Part shown: in pieces, positions 1-8,303 of the stretch
How positions within the stretch are numbered: position 1 is the stretch's first letter
How the letters are laid out: each line of letters begins with the position of its first letter
NCBI RefSeq assembly: GCF_014202335.1
Contig: NZ_JACHGP010000016.1
Location: 1-64,000, forward strand
Source: Mycobacterium sp. AZCC_0083
GTDB lineage: Bacteria; Actinomycetota; Actinomycetes; Mycobacteriales; Mycobacteriaceae
DNA: 64,000 bases
Direction: 5' to 3'
The notes under the pieces: generated by a model
Database searches by the model: none
Seen by the model: the letters and a program-made list of their open reading frames with translations, nothing else
Told to the model about the DNA's origin: nothing
Made by a program: the position numbers and the translations under genes

Positions 1-455
1 TCTACAACACCGGGCGTCCGCACCAAGGGCTGCCCGGGCGTGTCACGCCACTGGTCGCGTGGGAAGCGACCCCCAAGGCTGATCCACCCCGACCCCGACT
101 TGACCGGCCGGTCTACGAGGTGCCCGTCCCGAGCCGATCCCAGTTCCCCCGCGCGCAGCCGCCCACTGATCTGCCCGCCGGCACACGGGTCAGAACGATG
201 ACTACAGCCGGGACCATCACGCTGGACTCAGTCACCTACAAACTCGATGCGCAACGCGCCTTTCACCAGGTCCTCGTCGTCAGCGAAGGCGACACGATCA
301 TCATCACCGACCTACAGGGCGAGGTCCTCGCCGAGCACACCCGACCCGCACCCGGCACCAGCTACGTCGGCAACGGCCAGCCCCGCGGCCCACGCCCCAA
401 AACCGAGGAAACCGTCACCGAAGTCCTGACACACCCACCGTCACCGATCTCCTGA
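1..455 (+). CDS. IS481-family transposase, C-terminal part (5' truncated by window edge)
   Basis: The frame is open from base 3 and ends at the TGA at 453-455. Its first residues, YNTGRPHQGLPGRVTPLVAW, are the typical end of the DDE integrase core (YN-x-RPHQGL-x-G-x-TP). About 110 further residues form the C-terminal extension seen in some IS481 transposases, ending in a Pro/Thr-rich tail. The catalytic D, D and E residues lie outside the window, so it cannot be told whether the element is intact. The element's terminal repeat follows directly downstream, which supports this being the 3' end of an insertion sequence rather than a resident integrase. Confidence 0.82.
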   Translation, partial: YNTGRPHQGLPGRVTPLVAWEATPKADPPRPRLDRPVYEVPVPSRSQFPRAQPPTDLPAGTRVRTMTTAGTITLDSVTYKLDAQRAFHQVLVVSEGDTIIITDLQGEVLAEHTRPAPGTSYVGNGQPRGPRPKTEETVTEVLTHPPSPIS

Positions 456-463
456 TGCAGAAC

Positions 464-491
464 TGTCACCGATGTCCCGAGACATCACACA
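464..491. repeat. Probable terminal inverted repeat (one end) of the IS481-type element
   Basis: Nine bases after the transposase stop lies TGTCACCGATGTCCCGAGAC, running on to CATCACACA. This resembles remembered ends of actinobacterial IS481 elements, which start TGT and finish ACA. It contains a short internal inverted repeat (GATGTC/GACATC). The other end and any target duplication are outside the window, so the exact boundary near 489-491 is inferred. Confidence 0.55.
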
Positions 492-786
492 GTCGATCGG
501 CTACCACGGTCAGCCCGTCCAAAAGGCGTTCCGCCGGGTCGATCCGCCGATCGCCGTGTTCGTCGACCTGACGGTGGTGTTCCCGCGCGAACCGCACCGC
601 GCGGGTGGGTACAACCCGGCGGGCCTGCAGATGCACACGATCGTCGACGGCCGGCTGAGCTGCTGGGGTCTGTGCGAACAGGGCTATTGGTGGGGATGGG
701 TGACCTATGAGGTGGCCTACGGCACGCAACGCCGGTCCGTCACGCACTGGATCCCTGCGTGGACGCTCAAGCGCGCCGCCCGCTGA
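472..786 (+). CDS. Hypothetical protein, possibly 5'-truncated or fused to the IS end
   Basis: A 104-residue ORF from ATG 472. I do not recognise its family. It is rich in Trp, Tyr and Gly in its second half (GLCEQGYWWGWVTYEVAYG) and has no signal peptide or membrane segment. The first seven codons (MSRDITQ) are written in the terminal repeat of the preceding insertion sequence, so the native start may have been removed or replaced; an internal GTG or the ATG of MHTIVDGRL could be the original start. It ends 20 bases before the next gene, which has its own GGAG site, so the two could be cotranscribed. Confidence 0.5.
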   Translation: MSRDITQSIGYHGQPVQKAFRRVDPPIAVFVDLTVVFPREPHRAGGYNPAGLQMHTIVDGRLSCWGLCEQGYWWGWVTYEVAYGTQRRSVTHWIPAWTLKRAAR

Positions 787-806
787 TCCGTCACTAGGTT
801 GGAGAC

Positions 807-1262
807 ATGGCTCGCACGTACGCCACCGCGAATGCGGTTGGCCTTCCCGAACTGATCGACTTCGTCCGGCCGCGGCACCACATGGTCCTGACCACCCATC
901 GCGCCGACGGCTCGTTGCAGAGTTCGCCGGTGACCGGGGGCGTGGACGACGCGGGCCGAATCGTGATCGCCAGCTATCCGCAGCGGGCGAAGTCGGCCAA
1001 CCTGCGCCGCGATGCCCGCGCCAGCGTGACGGTGTTGTCCGACGAGTTCAACGGCCCCTACGTCCAGGTCGACGGCGACGCCGAAGTGGTGCTGCTGCCG
1101 GACGCCGTCGAGCCACTGGTCGACTACTTCCGCGCCATCGCAGGGGAGCACTCCGACTGGGACGAGTACAGGCAGGCGATGGTCGATCAGGGGAAGCGCC
1201 TGATCAGAGTTACCCCCACCCGATGGGGACCGGTCGCAACGGGAGGGTTCCCGCCGGCCTAG
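807..1262 (+). CDS. PPOX-class F420-dependent oxidoreductase
   Basis: A 151-residue protein with the split-barrel flavin/deazaflavin fold of the pyridoxamine-5'-phosphate-oxidase superfamily. Recognisable segments are HHMVLTTHRADGSLQSSPV near the N-terminus (first strands and cofactor-phosphate binding), an ANLRRDARASVTV segment near residue 70 and a YVQVDGDAEVV strand near residue 92. Mycobacterial relatives bind F420 and reduce small molecules or act in cofactor-dependent redox; the substrate here is unknown. Start ATG 807 has GGTTGGAGAC upstream. It ends 3 bp from the convergent DUF3224 gene. Confidence 0.8.
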   Translation: MARTYATANAVGLPELIDFVRPRHHMVLTTHRADGSLQSSPVTGGVDDAGRIVIASYPQRAKSANLRRDARASVTVLSDEFNGPYVQVDGDAEVVLLPDAVEPLVDYFRAIAGEHSDWDEYRQAMVDQGKRLIRVTPTRWGPVATGGFPPA

Positions 1263-1265
1263 CCG

Positions 1266-1652
1266 TCAGGCCGGCTCCAGCTCGAGCGTCACCGACCCGG
1301 CAGGGTCGGCGCGGAACGTGCCCTTGCCGGTCACTCCCTTGAGTTCGTCGGTGCCCGACACGATGCGCAGGGTCGCGGTCGCGGCGCCGTCCTTGAAGTC
1401 GCCGTCGTGCAGCAGCACCAGGCTGCCGTGCTTGCCGTGGACGGTGCCCTTGATCCGCTCGATGCCCACGAACGTCGCGGTCTTGTCAGGCGCGTAGGTC
1501 ATCAACCACTTGGTGGTCGAGGTGGCATCGATGCCACCGGAGTACTTCTTCGCGACCAGGGCCTCGGTCAGTTTCGCGACGCCGACGCCCTCGTCAAACG
1601 GTGTCTCGTCCCAGCTCGCGATCTCGAACTCAGCCTTGACTCGTGTCGTCAT
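1266..1652 (-). CDS. DUF3224 domain-containing protein
   Basis: A 128-residue beta-rich protein that starts MTTRVKAEFEIASWDETPF and contains the family signature around GSLVLLHDGDFKDG and VSGTDELKGVTGKGTF. DUF3224 proteins are small lipocalin-like barrels of unknown function. I chose ATG 1652 over an upstream in-frame start because GAGG precedes it by four bases and homologues start there. The gene diverges from the glycosyltransferase operon, and the palindromic operator at 1796-1813 lies between them, so it may share that regulation. Confidence 0.8.
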   Translation of the reverse strand: MTTRVKAEFEIASWDETPFDEGVGVAKLTEALVAKKYSGGIDATSTTKWLMTYAPDKTATFVGIERIKGTVHGKHGSLVLLHDGDFKDGAATATLRIVSGTDELKGVTGKGTFRADPAGSVTLELEPA

Positions 1653-1795
1653 GATTCCTCGATTCGTCTCCCTGACGGCTGGGGTACCCGCAGGGCACGG
1701 TCCGGAATCCACGGGCCGTGCAGCGCGACTACGACGGCGTCGGGGTACCCAGGTGGAGCGCCCCGCGTTGCGGTGGCTAGACCGTCAAACTATAG

Positions 1796-1813
1796 TCTGG
1801 ACACATGTCCAGA
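1796..1813. promoter_or_regulatory. Palindromic operator TCTGGACA-CA-TGTCCAGA (TetR-type)
   Basis: Perfect 8-bp arms separated by two bases, preceded by ACTATAG. It lies 36 bp upstream of the glycosyltransferase ATG and 144 bp upstream of the divergent DUF3224 gene. The core GGACA-N2-TGTCC is repeated exactly at the start of the TetR gene near 7.1 kb, the natural candidate for the binding protein. Confidence 0.65.
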
Positions 1814-1848
1814 GCCCTGTCGTCGACTCTGGCCGCGGTGAACTGACC

Positions 1849-3084
1849 ATGCGGATCGCCCTCTTGTCGTACCGGAGCAAGACCCATTGCGGGGGGCAGG
1901 GCGTCTACGTCCGCCATCTCAGCCGTGGTCTCGTCGAGCTCGGTCACGACGTCGAGGTGTTCTCCGGTCAGCCCTACCCTGGCGGTCTCGACCCCAGGGT
2001 GCGGCTCACCAAGGTGCCCAGCCTCGACCTCTACCGTGAGCCCGATCCGTTTCGCGTTCCACGGCCAAGTGAGATCCGCGATCGCACCGATCTGCTCGAG
2101 CTGCTGACCATGTGGACGGCGGGCTTCCCCGAGCCGCGGACCTTCTCCACGAGGGTGGCCAGGATTCTCGCCGAACGTCGCGACGAGTTCGACGTCGTGC
2201 ACGACAACCAGAGTCTCGGCACCGCACTGCTCTCCGTGGCGGGCCTGGGGCTGCCCCTGGTCGCCACCGTGCATCACCCCATCACGAGGGACCGCGTGCT
2301 CGACGTCGCCGCGGCCAAGTGGTGGCGAAAGCCGTTGGTGCGCAGGTGGTATGGCTTCGCCGAGATGCAGAAGAGAGTGGCGCGTCAGATCCCCGAGTTG
2401 CTGACCGTGTCCACGACGTCGGGGGCCGACATCGCCGAGGACTTCGGGGTGTCGCCCAGCCAGTTGCACGTGGTTCCGCTTGGCGTCGACACCGAGCTGT
2501 TCCAACCGTCCGAGAACCGGGTGCGCAACCGGATCATCGCGATCGCCAGCGCGGACGTGCCGTTGAAGGGTGTCAGTCATTTGCTGCACGCCGTCGCCCG
2601 GCTGCGCGTGGAGCGCGACCTCGACGTCCAGCTGGTGTCGAAGCTCGAGCCCAACGGACCGACCGAGAAGCTGATCGCCGAACTCGGGATCTCCGACATC
2701 GTGCACAGCTGCAGCGGCATCAGCGACGAGGAGCTCGCCGGGCTGCTGGCGTCGGCCGAAGTGGCGTGCATCCCCTCGCTGTACGAGGGGTTCTCGCTGC
2801 CCGCCGTCGAGGCGATGGCCAGCGGGACGCCGATCGTGGCCAGCCGCGCAGGCGCGCTGCCCGAAGTGGTTGGCACCGACGGCGAATGCGCCCGACTGGT
2901 TCGCCCAGGGGACGTCGACCACCTGACCGCCGTGCTGGGCGAACTGCTCGACTCGCCGATGGAGTTGCGCCGCCTCGGCGCTGCCGGCCGCCGCCGCGCG
3001 GTCGAAGTATTCAGTTGGGAATCCGTTGCCGCGCAGACGGTTTCGGTGTACGAGCGCGCAATGGAGCGGACCAAGACATGTTGA
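1849..3084 (+). CDS. Glycosyltransferase family 4 (GT-B fold)
   Basis: A 411-residue retaining glycosyltransferase. The N-terminal acceptor domain has the glycine-rich loop YRSKTHCGGQGVYVRHLS. The C-terminal donor domain carries the GT4 E-x7-E motif within EGFSLPAVEAMASGTPIVAS, followed by AGALPEVVG. ATG 1849 (MRIALLSYRS) is the start that fits the fold; longer upstream frames would run through the operator. The stop overlaps the methyltransferase ATG by seven bases, so translation is probably coupled. With the methyltransferase and the prenyltransferase-like protein it probably builds or decorates a glycolipid or glycosylated terpenoid; donor and acceptor are unknown. Confidence 0.9.
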   Translation: MRIALLSYRSKTHCGGQGVYVRHLSRGLVELGHDVEVFSGQPYPGGLDPRVRLTKVPSLDLYREPDPFRVPRPSEIRDRTDLLELLTMWTAGFPEPRTFSTRVARILAERRDEFDVVHDNQSLGTALLSVAGLGLPLVATVHHPITRDRVLDVAAAKWWRKPLVRRWYGFAEMQKRVARQIPELLTVSTTSGADIAEDFGVSPSQLHVVPLGVDTELFQPSENRVRNRIIAIASADVPLKGVSHLLHAVARLRVERDLDVQLVSKLEPNGPTEKLIAELGISDIVHSCSGISDEELAGLLASAEVACIPSLYEGFSLPAVEAMASGTPIVASRAGALPEVVGTDGECARLVRPGDVDHLTAVLGELLDSPMELRRLGAAGRRRAVEVFSWESVAAQTVSVYERAMERTKTC

Positions 3085-3800
3085 CCGTCGACTTCGACCG
3101 GCTGGGCGTCGGCCCTGGCACCTCAGTGATCGACGTGGGCTGTGGCGCGGGCAGGCACTCGTTCGAGGCGTTCCGTCGCGGTGCCGACGTGGTGGCCTTC
3201 GATCAGGACGGCGAGGGGCTCAACGACGTCGACGCGATCCTGCAGGCAATGCAGGAGCAGGGGGAGGCGCCCGCGTCGGCCAAGGCCGAGGCGGTCAAGG
3301 GCGACGCACTCGACCTGCCGTGGGTCGACGGCGCCTTCGATTGCGTGATCGCCTCGGAGATCCTCGAACACGTTCCCGAGGACGAGCGCGCGATCGACGA
3401 ACTGGTGAGGGTGCTCAAGCCCGGTGGATGGCTTGCCGTCACCGTGCCGCGCTGGCTGCCCGAGAAGATCTGCTGGCTGCTGTCCGATGAGTACCACGCC
3501 AACGAGGGCGGCCACATCCGGATCTACAAGGCCAACGAGCTGCACGACAAGATCGCGCGGTGCGGGATGAGCTTCGACCACAGCCACCACGCGCATGCGC
3601 TGCACTCGCCGTTCTGGTGGCTGAAATGCGCAGTGGGCGTTGACAAGCCGGACCATCCGGTGGTCAGCGCCTACCACAAGTTGCTGGTGTGGGACATGAT
3701 GGCGCGGCCGTGGCTGACCCGCAACGCCGAAGCTGCGCTCAACCCGCTGATCGGCAAGAGTGTCGCGCTGTATTTCCAGAAGCCGGCGGCCGGCATTTGA
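3078..3800 (+). CDS. Class I SAM-dependent methyltransferase
   Basis: A 240-residue Rossmann methyltransferase. Motif I is VIDVGCGAGRHSFEAF (about residues 15-30), the acidic ribose-binding residue is in VVAFDQDGEG, and the post-I motifs are DALDLPWVDGAFDCVIASEI and LEHVPEDE, with VLKPGGWLAVTVP as motif III. This is the Methyltransf_11 pattern, consistent with O- or C-methylation of a small molecule or lipid-linked sugar. It overlaps the glycosyltransferase stop and the start of the next gene, so it is the middle gene of a tightly coupled three-gene operon. Confidence 0.9.
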   Translation: MLTVDFDRLGVGPGTSVIDVGCGAGRHSFEAFRRGADVVAFDQDGEGLNDVDAILQAMQEQGEAPASAKAEAVKGDALDLPWVDGAFDCVIASEILEHVPEDERAIDELVRVLKPGGWLAVTVPRWLPEKICWLLSDEYHANEGGHIRIYKANELHDKIARCGMSFDHSHHAHALHSPFWWLKCAVGVDKPDHPVVSAYHKLLVWDMMARPWLTRNAEAALNPLIGKSVALYFQKPAAGI

Positions 3801-4867
3801 GGGCTCACGAGATCCCCGGTGTCCCAGGTGTTCTGACACCTGCGCAGTGCCTGCAGACCGCGGAGTCCATCGCCGCGACCCAGGAGTCCACCGGTGCGCT
3901 GCCCTGGTTCGACGGTGGCCACACCGATCCGTGGGACCACGTCGAGAACGCGATGGCGCTCACTGTCGCCGGGCTGTGGGAGCCCGCACGAGCGGCGTAC
4001 CACTGGTGCCGCAACGTCCAGCGCGCAGACGGGTCGTTTCCGATCCAACTGCGCAACGGCGTCATCGAGGACGCCAACAGCGACAGCAACTTCTGCGCCT
4101 ACGTCGCCACCGGCGTCTGGCACCACGTGCTGATCACCAGGGACCGCGCATTCGCCGAGGCGATGTGGCCGGTGGTGAGCCAAGCCATCGACTTCGTGCT
4201 TACCATGCAACTCGACGGTGGTGAGATCGCCTGGGCCAGAAGTGATTCGGGAATTCTGCCCGAAGCGCTACTGACCGGTTGCGCCAGCATCTACCACAGC
4301 ATCCGGTGTGCACTGGCGCTGGCGACCTACCTCGGGGAGTCGCAACCGGAGTGGGAGGTCGCAGTCGGCAGCCTTGGCCACGCGATCGCCGAGCATCCGG
4401 AGTCGTTCCTGCTCAAGGACACTCACTCGATGGAGTGGTACTACCCGGTGCTCGGTGGCGCAGTGCGCGGTGCCGCGGCCAGGGCGCGCATCGACGCCCG
4501 CTGGGACGAGTTCGTGGTGCCGGGTCTTGGCATCCGGTGCATCGACCACCGGCCATGGGTCACCGGCGCGGAGACCTGCGAGCTGGTGATGGCGCTCGAC
4601 GCCATGGGCGACTCGGTCCGCGCACACGAACAGTTCGCGAACATGCACCACCTGCGCGAGACCGACGGCTCCTACTGGACCGGCCTGGTGTTCGCGGACG
4701 GCAAGCGCTGGCCCGTCGAGCGCACCACCTGGACCGGTGCGGCCATGATCCTCGCGGCCGACGCGCTGTCGTCCACGACGCGGGCCAGCGGCATCTTCCG
4801 CGGTCGCGATCTACCCCGCGGTTTGGAAGGCGAGTTCGACTGCGCCTGCGCGGCCAGCGAACGGTAG
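3797..4867 (+). CDS. Prenyltransferase/squalene-cyclase-like (alpha/alpha) barrel protein
   Basis: A protein of about 356 residues starting at TTG 3797, whose TTG overlaps the methyltransferase TGA (TTGA). The sequence is a series of helical-repeat segments with conserved aromatic and acidic patches (ALPWFDGGHTDPWDHVENAM, DGSFPIQL, EDANSDSNFCAYVATGVWH, DGSYWTGLVF). This resembles proteins annotated as prenyltransferase or terpene-cyclase-like in mycobacteria and also the six-hairpin glycosidase fold. No DXDD or DDXXD cyclase motif is evident, so catalysis is uncertain. Its place in the operon suggests the same product pathway. Confidence 0.75.
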   Translation: MRAHEIPGVPGVLTPAQCLQTAESIAATQESTGALPWFDGGHTDPWDHVENAMALTVAGLWEPARAAYHWCRNVQRADGSFPIQLRNGVIEDANSDSNFCAYVATGVWHHVLITRDRAFAEAMWPVVSQAIDFVLTMQLDGGEIAWARSDSGILPEALLTGCASIYHSIRCALALATYLGESQPEWEVAVGSLGHAIAEHPESFLLKDTHSMEWYYPVLGGAVRGAAARARIDARWDEFVVPGLGIRCIDHRPWVTGAETCELVMALDAMGDSVRAHEQFANMHHLRETDGSYWTGLVFADGKRWPVERTTWTGAAMILAADALSSTTRASGIFRGRDLPRGLEGEFDCACAASER

Positions 4868-5052
4868 CTCAACCGCCGACTGTGCGGGTTGTCGTCGAGA
4901 ATTCGCCGGCTTTCGCGCCAAACCCACACACTCGGCAAGCCACGCGGGTGGGTACTTTTTGCGTCCAGTCAGGTCGGATCGCTCGGTAGGGGCGCCGACG
5001 GCTCGAGGGGCGGCACCGGGTCGCAGGGTGAGACGGGCAGCTCCGGCGACCG

Positions 5053-6288
5053 TTAACCGTCCGGCGCGAACTCGTCAGCGGATTCGACCGGGCCCGGCTC
5101 CTCAACCGGCGCTTCGGGTTCGGGCTCGTCCGCGGCGTCCGCGGGTTCCTGCTCCTGCGGCGTCTCCACAGATGACGCGGCGGGCGCGGTGGCGACGTCC
5201 GCGGTCGGTGGAGCCGGTGCCGGTGCGGCGGGTTGACCGTCGATCAGTAGCCCGGTTCTCGCGCTGCCCACCAGGATTGCCCATCGGCCTCCCGGTTCAG
5301 CCGAACCCAACCGGCACGCGACCTGACGGCTTCCCGCCGCCCAGCTGGCCGCGCTGATCGGTGTGTAGCGCACGGTCAACGACGTCGCAGCCGCGGAGTC
5401 GGGAGGCAGATAGGCCGCCGTCGTGGCCGCACAGCCGTCGCGAACCACGTCGTCCTGAGCGGCGATCGCGGGCGGCGGTCCGGTGAAGACGTCGGCCAGG
5501 CTGACCGCCCCGGTGATCTCCATCGAGTGTGGCGCGGCGCAATCCACCGGCACGTCGGTCGCCTTGCCGTCCAGAATTCCGAGGCACGTCCCGGCGGGCC
5601 AGATCGCGGATTGGTCGAGGTCCCGCACCCTGCCCTGAAACGTGCTCGATGCTCCGGGATGGCTCAGCTGCAGGCCACACAGCAACAGTCCACCCGATTG
5701 GGGTTGGGGTCCGGCCGGCGACCAGACCATGCCGACGCCGAACTTGCCCTCGGGGTCGAAACGGCTTCCCAGATAACGGTTTACCGCAGCAGGGCAGACG
5801 TCCCGGAAGACCCGATCGAGGTGGGCGGCGGGGTCGGCGCCGGATGCGTCGGTCAACGTGTCGATCTCGACGGCATCGGCCACCTCGAACAGATGGTCAC
5901 CGCGGCAGTCGACGGCAGCAGGTCGGTCGGGTTCTCCCGACGGCCAGGTCAGGCAGTCACCGCTTGTCGCGTGCGTGGCGAGCGCGCGGGCAGTTGCGGA
6001 GTCGTGATCGTCCAACTGCAGGGCGATGGCGATCGAGCCGGCAACGGTGATGGCCGCGACGACGATCAGCAGCATCAGCATGCGGAATCGCGGTGATCCG
6101 ACGAACCGGGGCGGCGGCGAATCGGCCTGCGCCTGGGCCATCGCGGTCACGACTGCCTCGGCGACGGACCGGACCTCGTGCGTAGCGAATCCACCGGGCA
6201 GTACCAGGGGCTGGGTCGGGGCGTCCACTACGTCCCGCCTGCGCGACGTCACCGCGTCATTGTGCGCTGAACTTCGTCGCTTTACCAC
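5053..6288 (-). CDS. Septum_form-domain membrane protein
   Basis: A protein of about 411 residues from GTG 6288 (a second GTG twelve codons in is equally possible; neither has a clear ribosome site). It has a cytoplasmic N-terminus, one transmembrane segment near residues 70-92 (MLMLLIVVAAITVAGSIAIA), and a large extracytoplasmic part with spaced cysteines (GDCLTWPSGE, VDCRGDHLFEV, GTCLGIL, VDCAAPHSMEI). The last two form the repeat of the Septum_form family (PF13845), in which Cys-x-x-PH elements recur. The C-terminus is a Pro/Glu/Ala-rich tail. Function is unknown; despite the name, a role in septation is not established. Confidence 0.75.
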   Translation of the reverse strand: MVKRRSSAHNDAVTSRRRDVVDAPTQPLVLPGGFATHEVRSVAEAVVTAMAQAQADSPPPRFVGSPRFRMLMLLIVVAAITVAGSIAIALQLDDHDSATARALATHATSGDCLTWPSGEPDRPAAVDCRGDHLFEVADAVEIDTLTDASGADPAAHLDRVFRDVCPAAVNRYLGSRFDPEGKFGVGMVWSPAGPQPQSGGLLLCGLQLSHPGASSTFQGRVRDLDQSAIWPAGTCLGILDGKATDVPVDCAAPHSMEITGAVSLADVFTGPPPAIAAQDDVVRDGCAATTAAYLPPDSAAATSLTVRYTPISAASWAAGSRQVACRLGSAEPGGRWAILVGSARTGLLIDGQPAAPAPAPPTADVATAPAASSVETPQEQEPADAADEPEPEAPVEEPGPVESADEFAPDG

Positions 6289-6365
6289 TGGAGCAAAGAT
6301 TGTTCATCTCGCTGACCCGGTGAGACACGGTCCTAGCAATGATTCATCCGCGAATACGTTCGTAG

Positions 6366-7043
6366 CTAGGTGCCCAACGCCTCGCCCGGCGTGCCCGACG
6401 TCCGCTCCAGCAGGCGCATCGAACCGGTGGCGGCGACCTCTCGGAACGCACCGGTGTCCAGTGCGCGACGGTAGATGCGGTACGGCGCCTGCCCGCCGTC
6501 GTTGGGGTCGGGGAATACGTCGTGGATGACGAGCGCACCACCGACGGCCACCCACTTGGCCCAGCCGTCGAAGTCCTTCTGCGCCGCCTCGTCGGTGTGG
6601 CCTCCGTCGATGAACACGAACTGCAACGGGGTTCGCCACGACCGCGCGACGAGAGCGGACTTGCCGACGACGGCGATCACGTTGTCGTCCAGTCCCGCTG
6701 CGTCGAGGGTGTGACGCAGGGTTGGCAGCGTGTCGAACAGTCCGGTCACCGGGTCGACCATCGAGGTGTCGTGATACTCCCAGCCGGGCTGGTGTTCCTC
6801 GGAGCCGTGGTGGTGGTCGATGGTGTAGACGAGGCCACCCGTCTGCTGCGCGGCGGCGCCGAGCAACACCGTCGACTTGCCGCAGTAGGTACCGATTTCG
6901 ACGCCGACGCCGTCACCCAGGTAGCGCAGCGCCGCGTCGTACAGTGCGCGACCCTCGTCGGCGGGCATGAATCCGATGACGTCCTCGGCGAGCGTGAACA
7001 GGCGCGCTGCAGCGCTCGGCAGGTCGGTGTCGGTGGGGCTCAT
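6366..7043 (-). CDS. Class I SAM-dependent methyltransferase (TylF/CmcI-like)
   Basis: A 225-residue methyltransferase. VGVEIGTYCGKSTVLLGAA is motif I, LVYTIDHHHGSEEH the ribose-binding region, and FVFIDGGHTDEAAQKDFDGW the metal-binding acidic motif of the MT_24/TylF group, which methylates sugar hydroxyls and related small molecules. I prefer ATG 7043 to the TTG three codons upstream. It lies back to back with the TetR gene, so the GGACA palindrome at 7090-7103 may also control it. A sugar O-methyltransferase would fit with the glycosyltransferase operon 3 kb away. Confidence 0.82.
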   Translation of the reverse strand: MSPTDTDLPSAAARLFTLAEDVIGFMPADEGRALYDAALRYLGDGVGVEIGTYCGKSTVLLGAAAQQTGGLVYTIDHHHGSEEHQPGWEYHDTSMVDPVTGLFDTLPTLRHTLDAAGLDDNVIAVVGKSALVARSWRTPLQFVFIDGGHTDEAAQKDFDGWAKWVAVGGALVIHDVFPDPNDGGQAPYRIYRRALDTGAFREVAATGSMRLLERTSGTPGEALGT

Positions 7044-7089
7044 GCGGGCCAACTTACCGTTGCCGGTATGCCCGGGTTGTAGTAGCGTC

Positions 7090-7103
7090 CGGACACGTGT
7101 CCG
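7090..7103. promoter_or_regulatory. Palindromic operator CGGACA-CG-TGTCCG at the TetR start codon
   Basis: Perfect 6-bp arms with a 2-bp centre. The GTG start of the TetR gene (7097) lies inside it, so binding would block transcription or translation of that gene and could also reach the divergent methyltransferase. The core is identical to that of the operator at 1796-1813. Confidence 0.65.
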
Positions 7104-7666
7104 ATCCGGCCTTGGAGTCGACTCGGCGCCGTCTGACCGCCAAGCAGGCCGACACCGTCGAGCGGCTGGGCAAGGCCGCGGTCGAGCTGCTGAACAGCGA
7201 GGGCTTCGCGGGTCTCACGGTGCGTCGGGTGGCCACGGAGGCGGGTGTCGGCGCAGCCACGGCCTACACGTACTTTTCCTCCAAGGAACACCTCGTCGCC
7301 GAGGTGTTCTGGCGCAGGCTTGTGGCTTCACCGCCCGCCGCGCACGACTCCGGCGATCCCGCCACGCGCGTCACCGACGTTCTACGCCACATCTCACTGT
7401 TGGTCGTCGACGAACCGGAGTTCGCCGGTGCGGTCACCACCGCCCTGCTCGGCCGCGATCCCGACGTCGAGGTGTTGCGCCAGCGGATCGGCCGCGACAT
7501 CCGTGATCGGCTGAGTTCCGCGCTCGGACCCGACGTGGATCCGGACGTCATCGACTCGCTGGAGATGCTGTACTCGGGCGCCCTGGTCCGCGCCGGGATG
7601 GGGTACGCGTCCTATCAGGACATCGCCCGCCGACTGGAGAAGTCGGCGCGACTCATGCTGGGCTGA
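7097..7666 (+). CDS. TetR-family transcriptional regulator
   Basis: A 189-residue TetR protein. The N-terminal helix-turn-helix is at about residues 20-65 (AAVELLNSEGFAGLTVRRVA then GVGAATAYTYFSSKEHLVAE). The C-terminal ligand-binding part is all-helical and not informative about the ligand. The start is GTG 7097, inside the palindrome, with no ribosome site, consistent with a leaderless autoregulated transcript. The matching operator upstream of the glycosyltransferase operon makes that operon a likely target. The 3' end overlaps the convergent TetR by 14 bp. Confidence 0.88.
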   Translation: MSDPALESTRRRLTAKQADTVERLGKAAVELLNSEGFAGLTVRRVATEAGVGAATAYTYFSSKEHLVAEVFWRRLVASPPAAHDSGDPATRVTDVLRHISLLVVDEPEFAGAVTTALLGRDPDVEVLRQRIGRDIRDRLSSALGPDVDPDVIDSLEMLYSGALVRAGMGYASYQDIARRLEKSARLMLG

Positions 7667-8273
7667 CGCCGGCTCCGACGATGGCGATCCCCGCGATGTA
7701 GGCGGGCTCGCTGATCTCGTGAAGGTCGCTGCCGCGTTCGACCACCTGCGCGGTCAGTTCCCGCAACCCACCCAACAGGATCAGCGCGAGGGGGCGAGAT
7801 ATGGGTGACAGCCCCGCACGCCGGAATCCTGGGCTGTCGGTGAGTACCACCAACATGTCGGTGAGCTGTTCCATGGCGATGCGGTGCAGCGGCTGAGCGA
7901 CCGCCTCGAGTGCGGGCGCCTCGCGGATCCAGCTCAGCGTGATGGCAGGCCGCTGCGAGATGTGATCGACGTAGGCGCGGACGGCGCTGCGGATCTGCTT
8001 GTCCCACTGGGCATCTGGATCGACGGAAGCCTGGATTGCGGTGATCAGCGCGTCGTTGTTGGTTCGCAGGAGCTCGACGAAGCACTCCTCCTTGCTGGCG
8101 AACTCGCCATAGAAGGTGCGCTTGGAGGTCTTGGCATTGCGGACGACGTCGGCGACGGTGGTGTCCCGGTAGCCGCGCTCGACGATCGATTCGGCGAGGC
8201 CGTCGAGCAGCCGCTGGCGGAAGGCGTGCGCACCGGAATCCGCCTTGGCGGCTTCGATCACAACGGACGACAT
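7653..8273 (-). CDS. TetR-family regulator divergent from the CYP138-like gene
   Basis: A 206-residue TetR protein: N-terminal HTH with IVERGYRDTTVADVVRNAKT and SKRTFYGEFASKEECFVELL, then a helical ligand domain. ATG 8273 is chosen because GGAGGTGACGGC precedes it; frames starting further upstream would run into the promoter. The arrangement TetR - P450 - msrA is that of M. tuberculosis Rv0135c-cyp138-msrA (recalled, not searched). The GGTACC-rich palindromes between it and the P450 are its probable operators. Confidence 0.88.
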   Translation of the reverse strand: MSSVVIEAAKADSGAHAFRQRLLDGLAESIVERGYRDTTVADVVRNAKTSKRTFYGEFASKEECFVELLRTNNDALITAIQASVDPDAQWDKQIRSAVRAYVDHISQRPAITLSWIREAPALEAVAQPLHRIAMEQLTDMLVVLTDSPGFRRAGLSPISRPLALILLGGLRELTAQVVERGSDLHEISEPAYIAGIAIVGAGVSPA

Positions 8274-8303
8274 GCCGTCACCTCCAAACCCTTGCGCGTG
8301 TGC

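Noticed and set aside
1777..2922. Long minus-strand open frame opposite the glycosyltransferase
   Set aside because: It mirrors the codon structure of the plus-strand gene, is rich in Arg/His/Gly without domains, and has no ribosome site.
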